From Adlercreutzia murintestinalis (GTDB lineage Bacteria; Actinomycetota; Coriobacteriia; Coriobacteriales; Eggerthellaceae), in NCBI RefSeq assembly GCF_943192905.1, contig NZ_CALPCC010000003.1, positions 1 to 64,000 of the forward strand: a stretch of 64,000 bases of DNA, written 5' to 3'. Position numbers and translations under genes: made by a program. The notes beneath the pieces were generated by a model, which had not been told where the DNA came from, did not search any database, and worked only from the letters and a program-made list of their open reading frames with translations. Numbering within the stretch: the first letter of the stretch is position 1; each line of letters opens with the position of its first letter. Below, in pieces: positions 49,034 through 56,822 of this stretch.

Positions 49034-49729
49034 ATGGATGAGGGCAGTGGATGCGCTCATGCGGCGCCGAAGGTGTTCGTAGTGGAAGATGATGCGGCCT
49101 TGCTCGATGGGCTCGAGCGGCTCTTGCGCCTGCAAGGCTTCGCGGTCGAGCACTGCGTTTCTTTTTCAGAAGCGGCAGCTGAGGTGCTCGCGGCAGAGGT
49201 GGACTGCGTCGTGCTCGATCTGCGGCTGCCCGATGCTGACGGCTTGCAGATCTGCCGCGATATCCGCGCGGTCTCCAAGGTTCCGATCATCATGTTGACC
49301 TCATCGGAGAGCGAATTCGACGAGGTGATGGCGTTCGGCCTGGGCGCAGATGACTTCGTGACCAAGCCGTACCGCCCAGCAACCCTGCTCGCGCGCATCC
49401 AGAGCGTGCTGCGTCGTCAGGCAACCACTGGCACGCCCGTTCTGGAGCATGCAGGCGTGCGGTTGGATATGGCGTCGGGCGTCGTGTCGTATGAAGGCGC
49501 CTCGCGGGAGCTCTCGCGCAACGAGCAGCGCATCTTGCAACTGCTGTTGCGCAATGTCGGCAGCGTAGTGAGCCGCCAGCAGATCATGGCCGATCTTTGG
49601 GAAACCGATGAATTCGTTGACGATAACACGCTCACGGTCAATGTGAACCGTCTGCGCAAGGCGTTGAACGCTATCGGAGCGCCGGAGGATTTCGTCAAGA
49701 CGCGCCGCGGGATGGGATATTCGGTATGA
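49034..49729 (+). CDS. OmpR-family response regulator (BceR-like context)
   Basis: A 231-residue protein. The receiver domain has VVEDDAALLDGL, phospho-Asp in CVVLDLRLPDADG (about residue 60) and TKPYRP; the winged-helix domain has LSRNEQRILQLLLRNVGSVVSRQQIM and KTRRGMGYSV at the end. GGGAG precedes ATG 49034. It overlaps the kinase gene by four bases. Confidence 0.92.
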   Translation: MDEGSGCAHAAPKVFVVEDDAALLDGLERLLRLQGFAVEHCVSFSEAAAEVLAAEVDCVVLDLRLPDADGLQICRDIRAVSKVPIIMLTSSESEFDEVMAFGLGADDFVTKPYRPATLLARIQSVLRRQATTGTPVLEHAGVRLDMASGVVSYEGASRELSRNEQRILQLLLRNVGSVVSRQQIMADLWETDEFVDDNTLTVNVNRLRKALNAIGAPEDFVKTRRGMGYSV

Positions 49730-50781
49730 GCGAAGCAGATGCTCCACGATTCACCTTCAGGGGATACCTTGCTGAGCGCTGGATCGCTTTGGTAGCGCTC
49801 GCTGTCTGCGAAGGTGGAATTGCGGCCATGGGCACCATCATGGGGTTGACCCGCGATGGGTCCGCCGCTTTGTGCGTGTTCGTCGGGCTTGTCGCGGCAA
49901 GCGTGCTCGTGCTCGACTTCATACGCCGCCGCCATTTCTGGAAGCAAGCTTCGGTCATGCTCGAGATGATGGATGAGACGAACCAGATGCAATCGTTTCT
50001 CGATGAGCCGGGGTTTCTCGAGGGCAGAATAGCGTATGCGATAGCCGAGCGCATGGGGGACTGCGGGCACGCTGAGATGCAGAGCGTCCAGCTCGAAGCA
50101 GCTGGCTATCGGGATTACATCGAACTGTGGATACATGAGGCTAAGACCCCTATCGCGGCGGCAAAGCTGATCCTTTCGCGCATGCAAGGGGAAGAGAGCG
50201 ATGCGCTCTCGCGTGAGGTGGAGCGCATCGAGGATGAGGTGGAACAGGCGCTCTATTATGCCCGGTCGACCTCTGTGCGCAGCGATTATGCCATTCGCGA
50301 GGTCAACTTAGGCGAAGCGGTGCGCGAAGCATGCAAGCGCCATGCTCGGTTCCTGATCGAGCGGCAAGCTATTCCAAGCATACGCATTCCCACTGATGCG
50401 ACCGTGCTCGCCGATCGGCCGTGGCTCGTATTCATGGTGGGACAGGTGGTGGTCAATGCGGCCCAATATGGCGCGCATACCATCTCGTTCGTGAGCACCG
50501 AAGAGGGCGTGGGCACCTCGCGCGAGCACACCGTGCTCGAGGTGGCCGATGATGGATGCGGCATTCCCGCTGAAGACGTACCGCGCGTCTTCGATCGCGG
50601 TTTTACGGGCCGCAATGGGCGTGCTCGTGGCAGTGCGACCGGCATGGGGTTGTATCTGGTCGCCAGCATGTGCGAGCAGCTTGGGGTGGGCGTGCGCCTT
50701 GCTAGCGAAGAGGGCATTGGCACGCGCGTTATCTTCACGTTTCCGCACGATCGTCGTCGCGCACACGTGACAGGGATGTAA
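49726..50781 (+). CDS. BceS-like intramembrane-sensing histidine kinase
   Basis: A 351-residue kinase. Two membrane segments (about 19-41 and 47-67) with almost no loop between them, then a linker and the phospho-His motif LWIHEAKTPIAAAKL (about residue 132), typical for BceS-type kinases that sense antimicrobial peptides through a partner ABC transporter. The ATPase domain has VNAAQYGA (N box), DDGCGIPAEDVPRVFDRGF and TGMGLYL. About 78 bases after its stop comes an ABC ATPase, but no permease follows. Confidence 0.92.
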   Translation: MSEADAPRFTFRGYLAERWIALVALAVCEGGIAAMGTIMGLTRDGSAALCVFVGLVAASVLVLDFIRRRHFWKQASVMLEMMDETNQMQSFLDEPGFLEGRIAYAIAERMGDCGHAEMQSVQLEAAGYRDYIELWIHEAKTPIAAAKLILSRMQGEESDALSREVERIEDEVEQALYYARSTSVRSDYAIREVNLGEAVREACKRHARFLIERQAIPSIRIPTDATVLADRPWLVFMVGQVVVNAAQYGAHTISFVSTEEGVGTSREHTVLEVADDGCGIPAEDVPRVFDRGFTGRNGRARGSATGMGLYLVASMCEQLGVGVRLASEEGIGTRVIFTFPHDRRRAHVTGM

Positions 50782-50858
50782 GCCAGCTGTAAGCCGATTC
50801 GATGGCAGCCCGCAGGCGCAGAGCGCATAGTGGCAACATCGGATCGAAGGAGGAAATC

Positions 50859-51713
50859 ATGGCAGAAACGGTAGCTCAGCCTCAGGGCATGCATGCGGCA
50901 TCAGCGACAGCGTTGGCGGTGCGCCAGCTCAGGAAATCCTACGGCACGCGCGACTCTATCACCAATGCGCTCGATGGGGTGAGCTTCGATGTGGAATCCG
51001 GCGAGTTCGTCGGTATCATGGGGCCGAGCGGCTCGGGTAAGACCACGCTGCTCAACTGCGTATCCACGATCGACAAGGCAACGAGCGGCCAGATTGTCGT
51101 GGGCGGTCAGAACATCATGGGCATGCGTCGCGCCGCTCTTGCGAAGTTTCGACGCGAGCAGCTGGGCTTCATCTTCCAAGATTTCAACCTTCTTGAAACG
51201 TTGACCGCGTTCGAGAACATCGCCTTATCGTTGACGATCAAACATGTGTCGCCCGCAAAGATCAGTCAGCGCGTCGAGCAGGTAGCGGCAAGCCTCGGTG
51301 TGACGCAGGTGCTCCAAAAATACCCTCACCAGATGTCCGGTGGCCAGAAGCAGCGTGTGGCGGCGGCGCGCGCGATCGTGGGCGACCCTAAGCTCATTTT
51401 GGCCGACGAGCCAACAGGCGCGCTTGATTCGCGCTCGGCCACCGTGTTGCTTGAGACGCTGGAGATGATGAATGAGCGCATGGGGGCCACCATCATGATG
51501 GTCACGCATGATTCGTTCGCGGCATCCTTCGCAAGCCGCGTGCTCTTCATCAAAGATGGCAAGCTTTTCAATGAGATACGCCGGGGCAATGCGACGCGCA
51601 GCGAGTTCTTCCAGCGCATCGTCGAGGTGGTGAGCTTCTTGAGCGGAGAGGCGATGGAGGCAGTTGAGACGGTGGAGGCAGTTGGGGTTGAGAACCGTTC
51701 GGCAACAGCTTAG
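50859..51713 (+). CDS. ABC transporter ATPase (BceA-like), permease partner absent
   Basis: A 284-residue ATPase. Walker A GPSGSGKTT (about 60), LSLTIKHVSPAKI insert, signature MSGGQKQRVAAARA (about 166), Walker B ILADEPTGALD and VTHDSF are intact. It belongs to the branch that works with BceB-type permeases of about 650 residues. Start 50859 is supported by AAGGAGG. In nearly all known systems the permease gene follows at once; here it is replaced by an eRF1-like gene. The C-terminus ends in a short Val/Glu/Ala repeat (about 265-280) not usual for the family. Confidence 0.9.
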   Translation: MAETVAQPQGMHAASATALAVRQLRKSYGTRDSITNALDGVSFDVESGEFVGIMGPSGSGKTTLLNCVSTIDKATSGQIVVGGQNIMGMRRAALAKFRREQLGFIFQDFNLLETLTAFENIALSLTIKHVSPAKISQRVEQVAASLGVTQVLQKYPHQMSGGQKQRVAAARAIVGDPKLILADEPTGALDSRSATVLLETLEMMNERMGATIMMVTHDSFAASFASRVLFIKDGKLFNEIRRGNATRSEFFQRIVEVVSFLSGEAMEAVETVEAVGVENRSATA

Positions 51714-51834
51714 ATGAGCCAGTCAACAGCTCAGCTAGATCTCCATATGCGCGGGAGCGAGGGCCTATCCTGAAGGGGCAGGTGGCGTGCGTGCGCGTGC
51801 GCGAACCGGAGAACATCAGGATCGGAGGCACATC

Positions 51835-52707
51835 ATGAGAAAAGAAGCCATCAGAGAGTTGTCGCAGCGAGTGCATTTCAGCAGTGGATTCGATGCGAAG
51901 CGGTTCAAGCAGGCGAGTGGTCCATCCGTTTCTATCTATATGCCTATCCAGCATGCCGAGCGCGAAGAGCGTCGCGACGAGTGGAACCGTATCGAATTCA
52001 AAGATCTGACGAAGCAGGCGCGCGTGCAACTGGCGGAGCGTTTTCCCGATGCGCGGCAGTATGCGGGCATCATGGAGCTTCTTGACTACATTCTCGACCA
52101 TGGGGATCTGTCGCTGTGGCTTGAGGCTGACAAATCGTTAGGCTTTCTCGTCAACAACGATGAAGCTGACGTCTTCAACATGGATGTAGCGGTCGATCCG
52201 CTCTCGATCGTGGACGATCATTTCTACATGGGGCCGCTCATGCAGAATGCGGAGCACGATCGCGTGGCATACAAGTTCTTGTTGCTCAATGCCGATTTCT
52301 TCAGCGTGCTCGATGGTGACGAGCAGCAGGTGCGCTACGAGCAGCTTCCTGACGAGATAAAGCAGTATTTCGCCGAGATGTTCCCTGCGACGTTCAATGG
52401 CGACACCTCAGTGCTTGATTACTATAGCCTTGAGGGCCATGAGTCGCCGTATCACGACCACCGCTCCCGCAATGATGTGAAGAAAGAGGAAGCGGAGAAG
52501 TTCTTCCGCGCGGTGGATAAGGCCATGTGCGCCATGACCGAAGGCGATGACACGCCGGTGATCCTCGTGACGCTGCCGGAGCACGAGCATGCGTTCCGCG
52601 AGATCGCCACGTTCAAGACGCTGTTGCCACAGGGCATCAACAAGGATCCGCGCACGCTTTCGGGCACCCAGTTGGTGAAGATGGCATGCGAGGTTCTCGG
52701 GGAGTAG
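51835..52707 (+). CDS. Bacterial archaeo-eukaryotic release-factor-like (baeRF) family protein
   Basis: A 290-residue soluble protein. The start region GPSVSIYMPIQHAEREERRDEWNRIEFKDLTKQAR (about 27-61) matches the SIYMPTxRxGxE...RIxFKNLLKEA pattern of baeRF proteins, which are related to eRF1/Vms1 and often found with stress genes; the middle SLWLEADKSLGFLVNNDE and VAYKFLLLNADFFSVLDGD fit the same fold, and the C-terminal part ends like the eRF1_3 domain. GGAGG precedes ATG 51835. A role in ribosome or peptidyl-tRNA turnover is inferred from homology only. Confidence 0.6.
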   Translation: MRKEAIRELSQRVHFSSGFDAKRFKQASGPSVSIYMPIQHAEREERRDEWNRIEFKDLTKQARVQLAERFPDARQYAGIMELLDYILDHGDLSLWLEADKSLGFLVNNDEADVFNMDVAVDPLSIVDDHFYMGPLMQNAEHDRVAYKFLLLNADFFSVLDGDEQQVRYEQLPDEIKQYFAEMFPATFNGDTSVLDYYSLEGHESPYHDHRSRNDVKKEEAEKFFRAVDKAMCAMTEGDDTPVILVTLPEHEHAFREIATFKTLLPQGINKDPRTLSGTQLVKMACEVLGE

Positions 52708-52824
52708 AAGGCGGTGCACGGCGTTCGGGCAGCTTGGCGTAGAGGGCTGCCTGATGGTAGGCGATGGCAGGAGGCTTTACGAGAAGCCTTGAGTCGTCGC
52801 TTCTTGAGAAGATGCTCTGGATGT

Positions 52825-52864
52825 AAGAAGGCCGGACCGCCTCGTGGCTCGGCCTTCTTTTGCG
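52825..52864. terminator. Bidirectional terminator between baeRF gene and feo operon
   Basis: A 10-bp stem AAGAAGGCCG / CGGCCTTCTT (52825-52834 with 52850-52859) followed by T's on the plus strand; the minus strand tail is also T-rich. It serves the two convergent units. Confidence 0.75.
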
Positions 52865-52907
52865 GAGGTATCGTTGTGCGATGCCTCAGATGAACGAGGT
52901 TGGGATG

Positions 52908-53198
52908 CTAGCGCGCAAAGGGGGTAGGGGCCATGAGCTTGGCGCTGCCTCTCCGGGAAGAGGGCCCGCGGTCATGCGTGTCATCGATTTCGATGTGCGC
53001 GAGCATGGCGGCCACCGCATCGCAGCCATCAGTGCCAGCGCATTTCTTTGCGCAATGGGCGCAGCCTCCCGACGCTTCGTTACCGTCACCGCAGTCGCAC
53101 ATGCCGCGTTTGACGAGTCGTCGTACGGCAAGAACCGCTGCGGCAAGGATGCCAGCTAGCAAGATGACAGTAGAGGGCGTCATGGTCAGTTCGAGCAT
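52908..53198 (-). CDS. FeoB-associated Cys-rich membrane protein
   Basis: A 96-residue protein: one N-terminal membrane segment (about 9-26) and a Cys cluster CDCGDGNEASGGCAHCAKKC (about 34-53) with a further Cys. This is the layout of the small protein found next to feoB in anaerobes, thought to take the place of FeoC, perhaps as an iron-sulfur or metal-binding partner. It follows feoB by 20 bases in the same operon. An in-frame ATG at 53183 is an alternative start. Confidence 0.85.
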   Translation of the reverse strand: MLELTMTPSTVILLAGILAAAVLAVRRLVKRGMCDCGDGNEASGGCAHCAKKCAGTDGCDAVAAMLAHIEIDDTHDRGPSSRRGSAKLMAPTPFAR

Positions 53199-53218
53199 CC
53201 GTATCCCTTCCTTTGAAG

Positions 53219-55795
53219 CTAGGCAGCGGTGTGAGCGTCGAGCGTTGCCTGGGCCTTCCGGTTTTCATCCTTGTTGTACTTTGGCATGGGCCTGAACAGC
53301 TGGAAGAGCATGCCGACCAGCAGCAGGATCGCAATAACGGTCCAGACGTTGAACATAACATCGCCGGTGATGAGACCGCCCAGCTGATAGATGATGAGCG
53401 CCACCACCCAAGCAAAGGCTGTCATATAGCCAATAGCAGCCCAGGTCCATTTGGCGGAGCGCATCTGATTGCGGATGGCGCCCATGGCGGCAAAGCATGG
53501 TGCGCACAGCAGATTGAAGGCGCAAAATGCCATGATCGCAACGCTGGTGCCGCCCATCATGGTGGCAAACGACATCCAGATGGTGGGGTCGTCTTCACCC
53601 ACTTCACCAAGGCTGGTGATGATGCCGACCGTGGCTACCACGTTTTCCTTCGCTACCAGGCCCGTGATGGAGGTGACGGTACCCTCCCAGTTACCGAAGC
53701 CCAGCGGTGCGAAGATCCAGGCGAGTCCGTTGCCGAGGCCAGCCATCAGGCTGTATTGAATGTAGTCGTCCATCTCGGTGTCAAGAAGTCCGAACGCGCC
53801 CTCGTACACACCGAATTGCAACAAGAACCAAATGACGATGGATGAAAGGAAGATGATCGTGCCGGCCTTCACGAGGTAGGCCTTCACGCGCTCCCACATG
53901 GACAGCAGAACGTTTTTCACCGTGGGCAGGTGATAGGCGGGTAGCTCCATGATGAACGGTGCCGCGTCACCTGCGAAAGCACGCAGTTTTTTGAGCATGA
54001 TGCAGCTGATGATGATGGCGGCCAGCCCGAGGAAATAAAAGAGGGGAGCGACCCACCAGGTGCCTTCGTAGAAGCTTCCAGCCAGCGCGCCGAACACGAG
54101 CGCGATGATGGGCAGCTTCGCGCCGCAGGGGATCATGGTGGTGGTCATCACCGTCATGCGGCGGTCCTTCTCGTTCTCGATGGTCTTGGTGGCCATGACC
54201 GCAGGTACGCCGCAGCCGCTGGCGATGAGCATAGGGATGAACGATTTGCCCGACAGGCCGAAGCGACGGAAGATGCGGTCCATGATGAACGCTACGCGCG
54301 CCATGTATCCGCAGCCCTCCAGAATGCCGAGCAGGATGAACAGGATGATCAGCTGGGGGACGAATCCGATCACCGCGCCGACACCGGCAAGGATGCCGTC
54401 GATGATGAGGCTTTGCAGCCACGGTGCGCAGTCGATGGCGGTAAGCCATTCTTCGACCACCACGGGGATGCCGGGATGCCACAGACCGAACTCAGCTGGG
54501 TCGGGTTCCTCGGCGCTCACTGCCTTGAGGAAGGTGGCGGCGTTGACGGTCTCTTCGGTCACTTCGCCGGTGTCCTCGTCCTCCACTTCCATGGTGCCCA
54601 TGATACCTGCGGCGCGCGCGTCATCCATGAACGCATCGAAACCCTCTTCGGCTTGCGCGTATGCGGCAAGATCGGCGCTCTCGGCATCTTCGGCGGGCTC
54701 TTCTAGGGCAAGGAACGCCTCAGCGGGCTCAATGTCAAGACCGTCTTCTTCGGCGGCCTCAAGGTAGGCGCCGATCATCTCTTGCTGAGCCTCGAAATCA
54801 CCGGTGGCTTCATCGTATTCTTCGGTGTTGGTGTAGAGCCAGCCATCGCCGAACAGGCCGTCATTGGCCCAATCGGTCGCAATGGTGCCGACCGTGGAGA
54901 CGCTGATGAAGTACACCAGAAACATCACCACGATGAAGATAGGGATGCCCAGCACGCGGTTGGTGACGATGCGGTCGATCTTTTGGGTGGTGGTCATGCC
55001 GCGTGTCGTGCGCTTCACGCAGGTGGTGCACATATTGCTGATCGCATCGTAACGCTCGTTGGTGATGATGGACTCAGTGTCGTCGTCCATGACCGTCTCG
55101 AGCGTGGCGCGTATCACAGCGATCTTCGAGAGGTCTTCGGCGGGCAGCTGGAGCTTGTCTGTGGTGAGTTGTTCGCCTTCGAGCAGCTTGATGGCCGTCC
55201 AGCGCATCTCGCGTGCAGGGACGCGGTCGCCTATGATGTCGATCACCTTGTTCAGCGATGCTTCCACATCATCAGCGAAGCGCATCTTGGTGGCGGGCAC
55301 CTTGTCAGCATCTGCCAGCTCACGCGCTTTGGCGACCACCTCTTCGGTGCCGCGACTCTTGAGCGCCGAGAGGGGCATGACCGGGCATCCTAGATCTTCG
55401 GAGAGCTGGTCGATGTCGATCTGGTCACCGTTCTTCTCGACAAGATCCATCATATTGAGCGCTATGACGCACGGCAGCCCCAAATCGAGTATCTGCGTGG
55501 TCAGGTAGAGGTTGCGCTCCAGATTGGTGGCATCGACAATATTGATGACGGCATCGGGGGCGTCGCTCATCAAGTAGTCGCGCGTGACGATCTCTTCAGG
55601 TGTGTAGGGGGACAACGAATAGACGCCCGGCAAGTCCGTGATCGTTACATCCTTGTCGCGTCGGTAGGTGCCCTCTTTCTTGCTGACGGTGACACCGGGC
55701 CAATTCCCGGTGTATTGATTTGTGCCGGTCAGATCGTTGAACAGCGTTGTTTTGCCGCAGTTCGGATTGCCGGCGAGCGCGATGCGTATCGCCAT
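53219..55795 (-). CDS. feoB: Ferrous iron transport protein B
   Basis: An 858-residue iron(II) importer. The G domain is N-terminal: G1 GNPNCGKTT (about 9-17), G2 region with PGVTVSKKEG, G3 DLPGVYSLSPY and G4 NMMD. A membrane part with two Gate domains follows from about residue 285, with VFGALAGSFYEGTWW and CGVPAVMATKTIENE typical. An acidic outside loop of ~130 residues (about 315-445) after the first span is longer than in E. coli FeoB (773 residues) and has 4-helix-like acidic blocks. A DtxR-like box lies just upstream. Confidence 0.95.
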   Translation of the reverse strand: MAIRIALAGNPNCGKTTLFNDLTGTNQYTGNWPGVTVSKKEGTYRRDKDVTITDLPGVYSLSPYTPEEIVTRDYLMSDAPDAVINIVDATNLERNLYLTTQILDLGLPCVIALNMMDLVEKNGDQIDIDQLSEDLGCPVMPLSALKSRGTEEVVAKARELADADKVPATKMRFADDVEASLNKVIDIIGDRVPAREMRWTAIKLLEGEQLTTDKLQLPAEDLSKIAVIRATLETVMDDDTESIITNERYDAISNMCTTCVKRTTRGMTTTQKIDRIVTNRVLGIPIFIVVMFLVYFISVSTVGTIATDWANDGLFGDGWLYTNTEEYDEATGDFEAQQEMIGAYLEAAEEDGLDIEPAEAFLALEEPAEDAESADLAAYAQAEEGFDAFMDDARAAGIMGTMEVEDEDTGEVTEETVNAATFLKAVSAEEPDPAEFGLWHPGIPVVVEEWLTAIDCAPWLQSLIIDGILAGVGAVIGFVPQLIILFILLGILEGCGYMARVAFIMDRIFRRFGLSGKSFIPMLIASGCGVPAVMATKTIENEKDRRMTVMTTTMIPCGAKLPIIALVFGALAGSFYEGTWWVAPLFYFLGLAAIIISCIMLKKLRAFAGDAAPFIMELPAYHLPTVKNVLLSMWERVKAYLVKAGTIIFLSSIVIWFLLQFGVYEGAFGLLDTEMDDYIQYSLMAGLGNGLAWIFAPLGFGNWEGTVTSITGLVAKENVVATVGIITSLGEVGEDDPTIWMSFATMMGGTSVAIMAFCAFNLLCAPCFAAMGAIRNQMRSAKWTWAAIGYMTAFAWVVALIIYQLGGLITGDVMFNVWTVIAILLLVGMLFQLFRPMPKYNKDENRKAQATLDAHTAA

Positions 55796-55820
55796 AGTGC
55801 TTAGTTCCCTTCTGAATCCC

Positions 55821-55839
55821 CTAAGTTAGCTTTAGTTAA
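55821..55839. promoter_or_regulatory. DtxR/IdeR-like iron box before feoB
   Basis: CTAAGTTAGCTTTAGTTAA matches 13 of 19 bases of the IdeR/DtxR consensus TTAGGTTAGCCTAACCTAA, and lies 26 bases before the feoB start. Function inferred. Confidence 0.5.
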
Positions 55840-55862
55840 CTTGCTTTCAAAAAAATAGCCGT

Positions 55863-56096
55863 TCAGTCCACGAGCACATGCTCTGCTTCGGCCTTGCGCA
55901 GTGATACCTCGGTGCCGCGCACGGTGACCTCAATGGGATCTCCTAAAGGTGCCACCTTGCGCACGAGCACAGGGGTCCCCTTGGTGAGCCCCATGTCCAT
56001 GATGCGGCGGCGCAGCGCCCCTTCGCCCATCAAGCGGCGTACCGTGGCGGTTTCGCCAATGGGTACCTCACGTAGCGTTTTTCCTTGGTCGGTCAT
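55863..56096 (-). CDS. feoA: FeoA-domain protein (second)
   Basis: A 77-residue SH3-like protein: RRIMDMGLTKGTPVLVRKVAPLGDPIEVTVRGTEVSLRKAEAEHV is a typical FeoA core. FeoA proteins assist FeoB in the cytosol. It lies 20 bases after the other feoA and 67 before feoB. GGAGG precedes its start. Confidence 0.92.
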   Translation of the reverse strand: MTDQGKTLREVPIGETATVRRLMGEGALRRRIMDMGLTKGTPVLVRKVAPLGDPIEVTVRGTEVSLRKAEAEHVLVD

Positions 56097-56116
56097 AGTC
56101 CTCCTTGCGTGTTCTT

Positions 56117-56398
56117 CTAACCGGCGATGATCTTGGAAGCCGCAGACCGGTCCAGCGCCACCTGCGCGCCTTTGACCTCAACGATCAGGTTTCCCGACAG
56201 CTTGTTGACCACGCGCACCGGCGCACCTGCGACGAAACCCAGGTTTTCCAGATGATGGTGGATCTCGTCGTTGCCGCGCACCTTGATCACGCGAGCCTGC
56301 TCGCCTGCTTGCAAAAAGGTGAGGGGCATCTGATGGGCGGCGTGCCCTTTGGGCTGCGCGGTGAACGCTGCGTCTTCGACGGCCATCGCACTGTGCAT
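56117..56398 (-). CDS. feoA: FeoA-domain protein (first)
   Basis: A 93-residue FeoA: VIKVRGNDEIHHHLENLGFVAGAPVRVVNKLSGNLIVEVKGAQVALDRSAASKIIAG. It carries an additional N-terminal segment (about 1-30) compared with the second copy. It is first in the feoA-feoA-feoB-Cys-rich operon, with a DtxR-like box 17 bases upstream of its start, so iron-dependent repression is probable. Confidence 0.92.
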   Translation of the reverse strand: MHSAMAVEDAAFTAQPKGHAAHQMPLTFLQAGEQARVIKVRGNDEIHHHLENLGFVAGAPVRVVNKLSGNLIVEVKGAQVALDRSAASKIIAG

Positions 56399-56414
56399 GT
56401 CATACCTCCGATAC

Positions 56415-56433
56415 TGAAGTTAGCCTCAGCAAA
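56415..56433. promoter_or_regulatory. DtxR/IdeR-like iron box before the feo operon
   Basis: TGAAGTTAGCCTCAGCAAA matches 14 of 19 bases of the IdeR/DtxR consensus and lies in the promoter region of the first feoA. A third weaker GGTTAACTTTTT is at 56474-56485. Confidence 0.55.
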
Positions 56434-56822
56434 CAAAGCGACTATAGCACTCGGAATTTTGGTTTGCAACCGTGGTTAACTTTTTCGATCGACTCTTGTC
56501 GTAGGCGGTCTGAACGGCGCAGAGGCTTCAAAGGAACTGCCATAGTGGAGGTAGGTGCGCTCGCTGAGCGTGATACGGCATGCGCACAGAATGCAAGGAC
56601 GGAAGCGAGGGATTCGGGTGGACAGCGCGGCGCTGGAGGTGCCGAAGAAGGGCAGCGGTGGCGCATCTGATGTTTTTTCTCCACAAGATATTGCGTTTTC
56701 CGCTATCATAAGAGACTATTTCCGCTGGAGATGAGCGCTTCGGTGCTTGTGCGGCGCATCGCAACGGAGAATACGCGCGGAAGCATTTCAACGGAGAAGC
56801 CAGAAAGGGACTACGGGACATT
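56434..56822. other. Gene-free region between feo operon and RlpA-like gene
   Basis: Divergent intergenic region of ~390 bases. It must hold the promoters of the feo operon (minus) and the RlpA-like gene (plus). Reading frames exist on both strands but lack family resemblance and start signals. A run of six T's is at 56673-56678. I see no RNA gene or riboswitch. Confidence 0.5.

Noticed and set aside
51714-51773. Remnant of a BceB permease start after the ABC ATPase
   Set aside because: A 19-codon frame begins at 51714 but its sequence does not resemble a permease N-terminus and has no hydrophobic segment.
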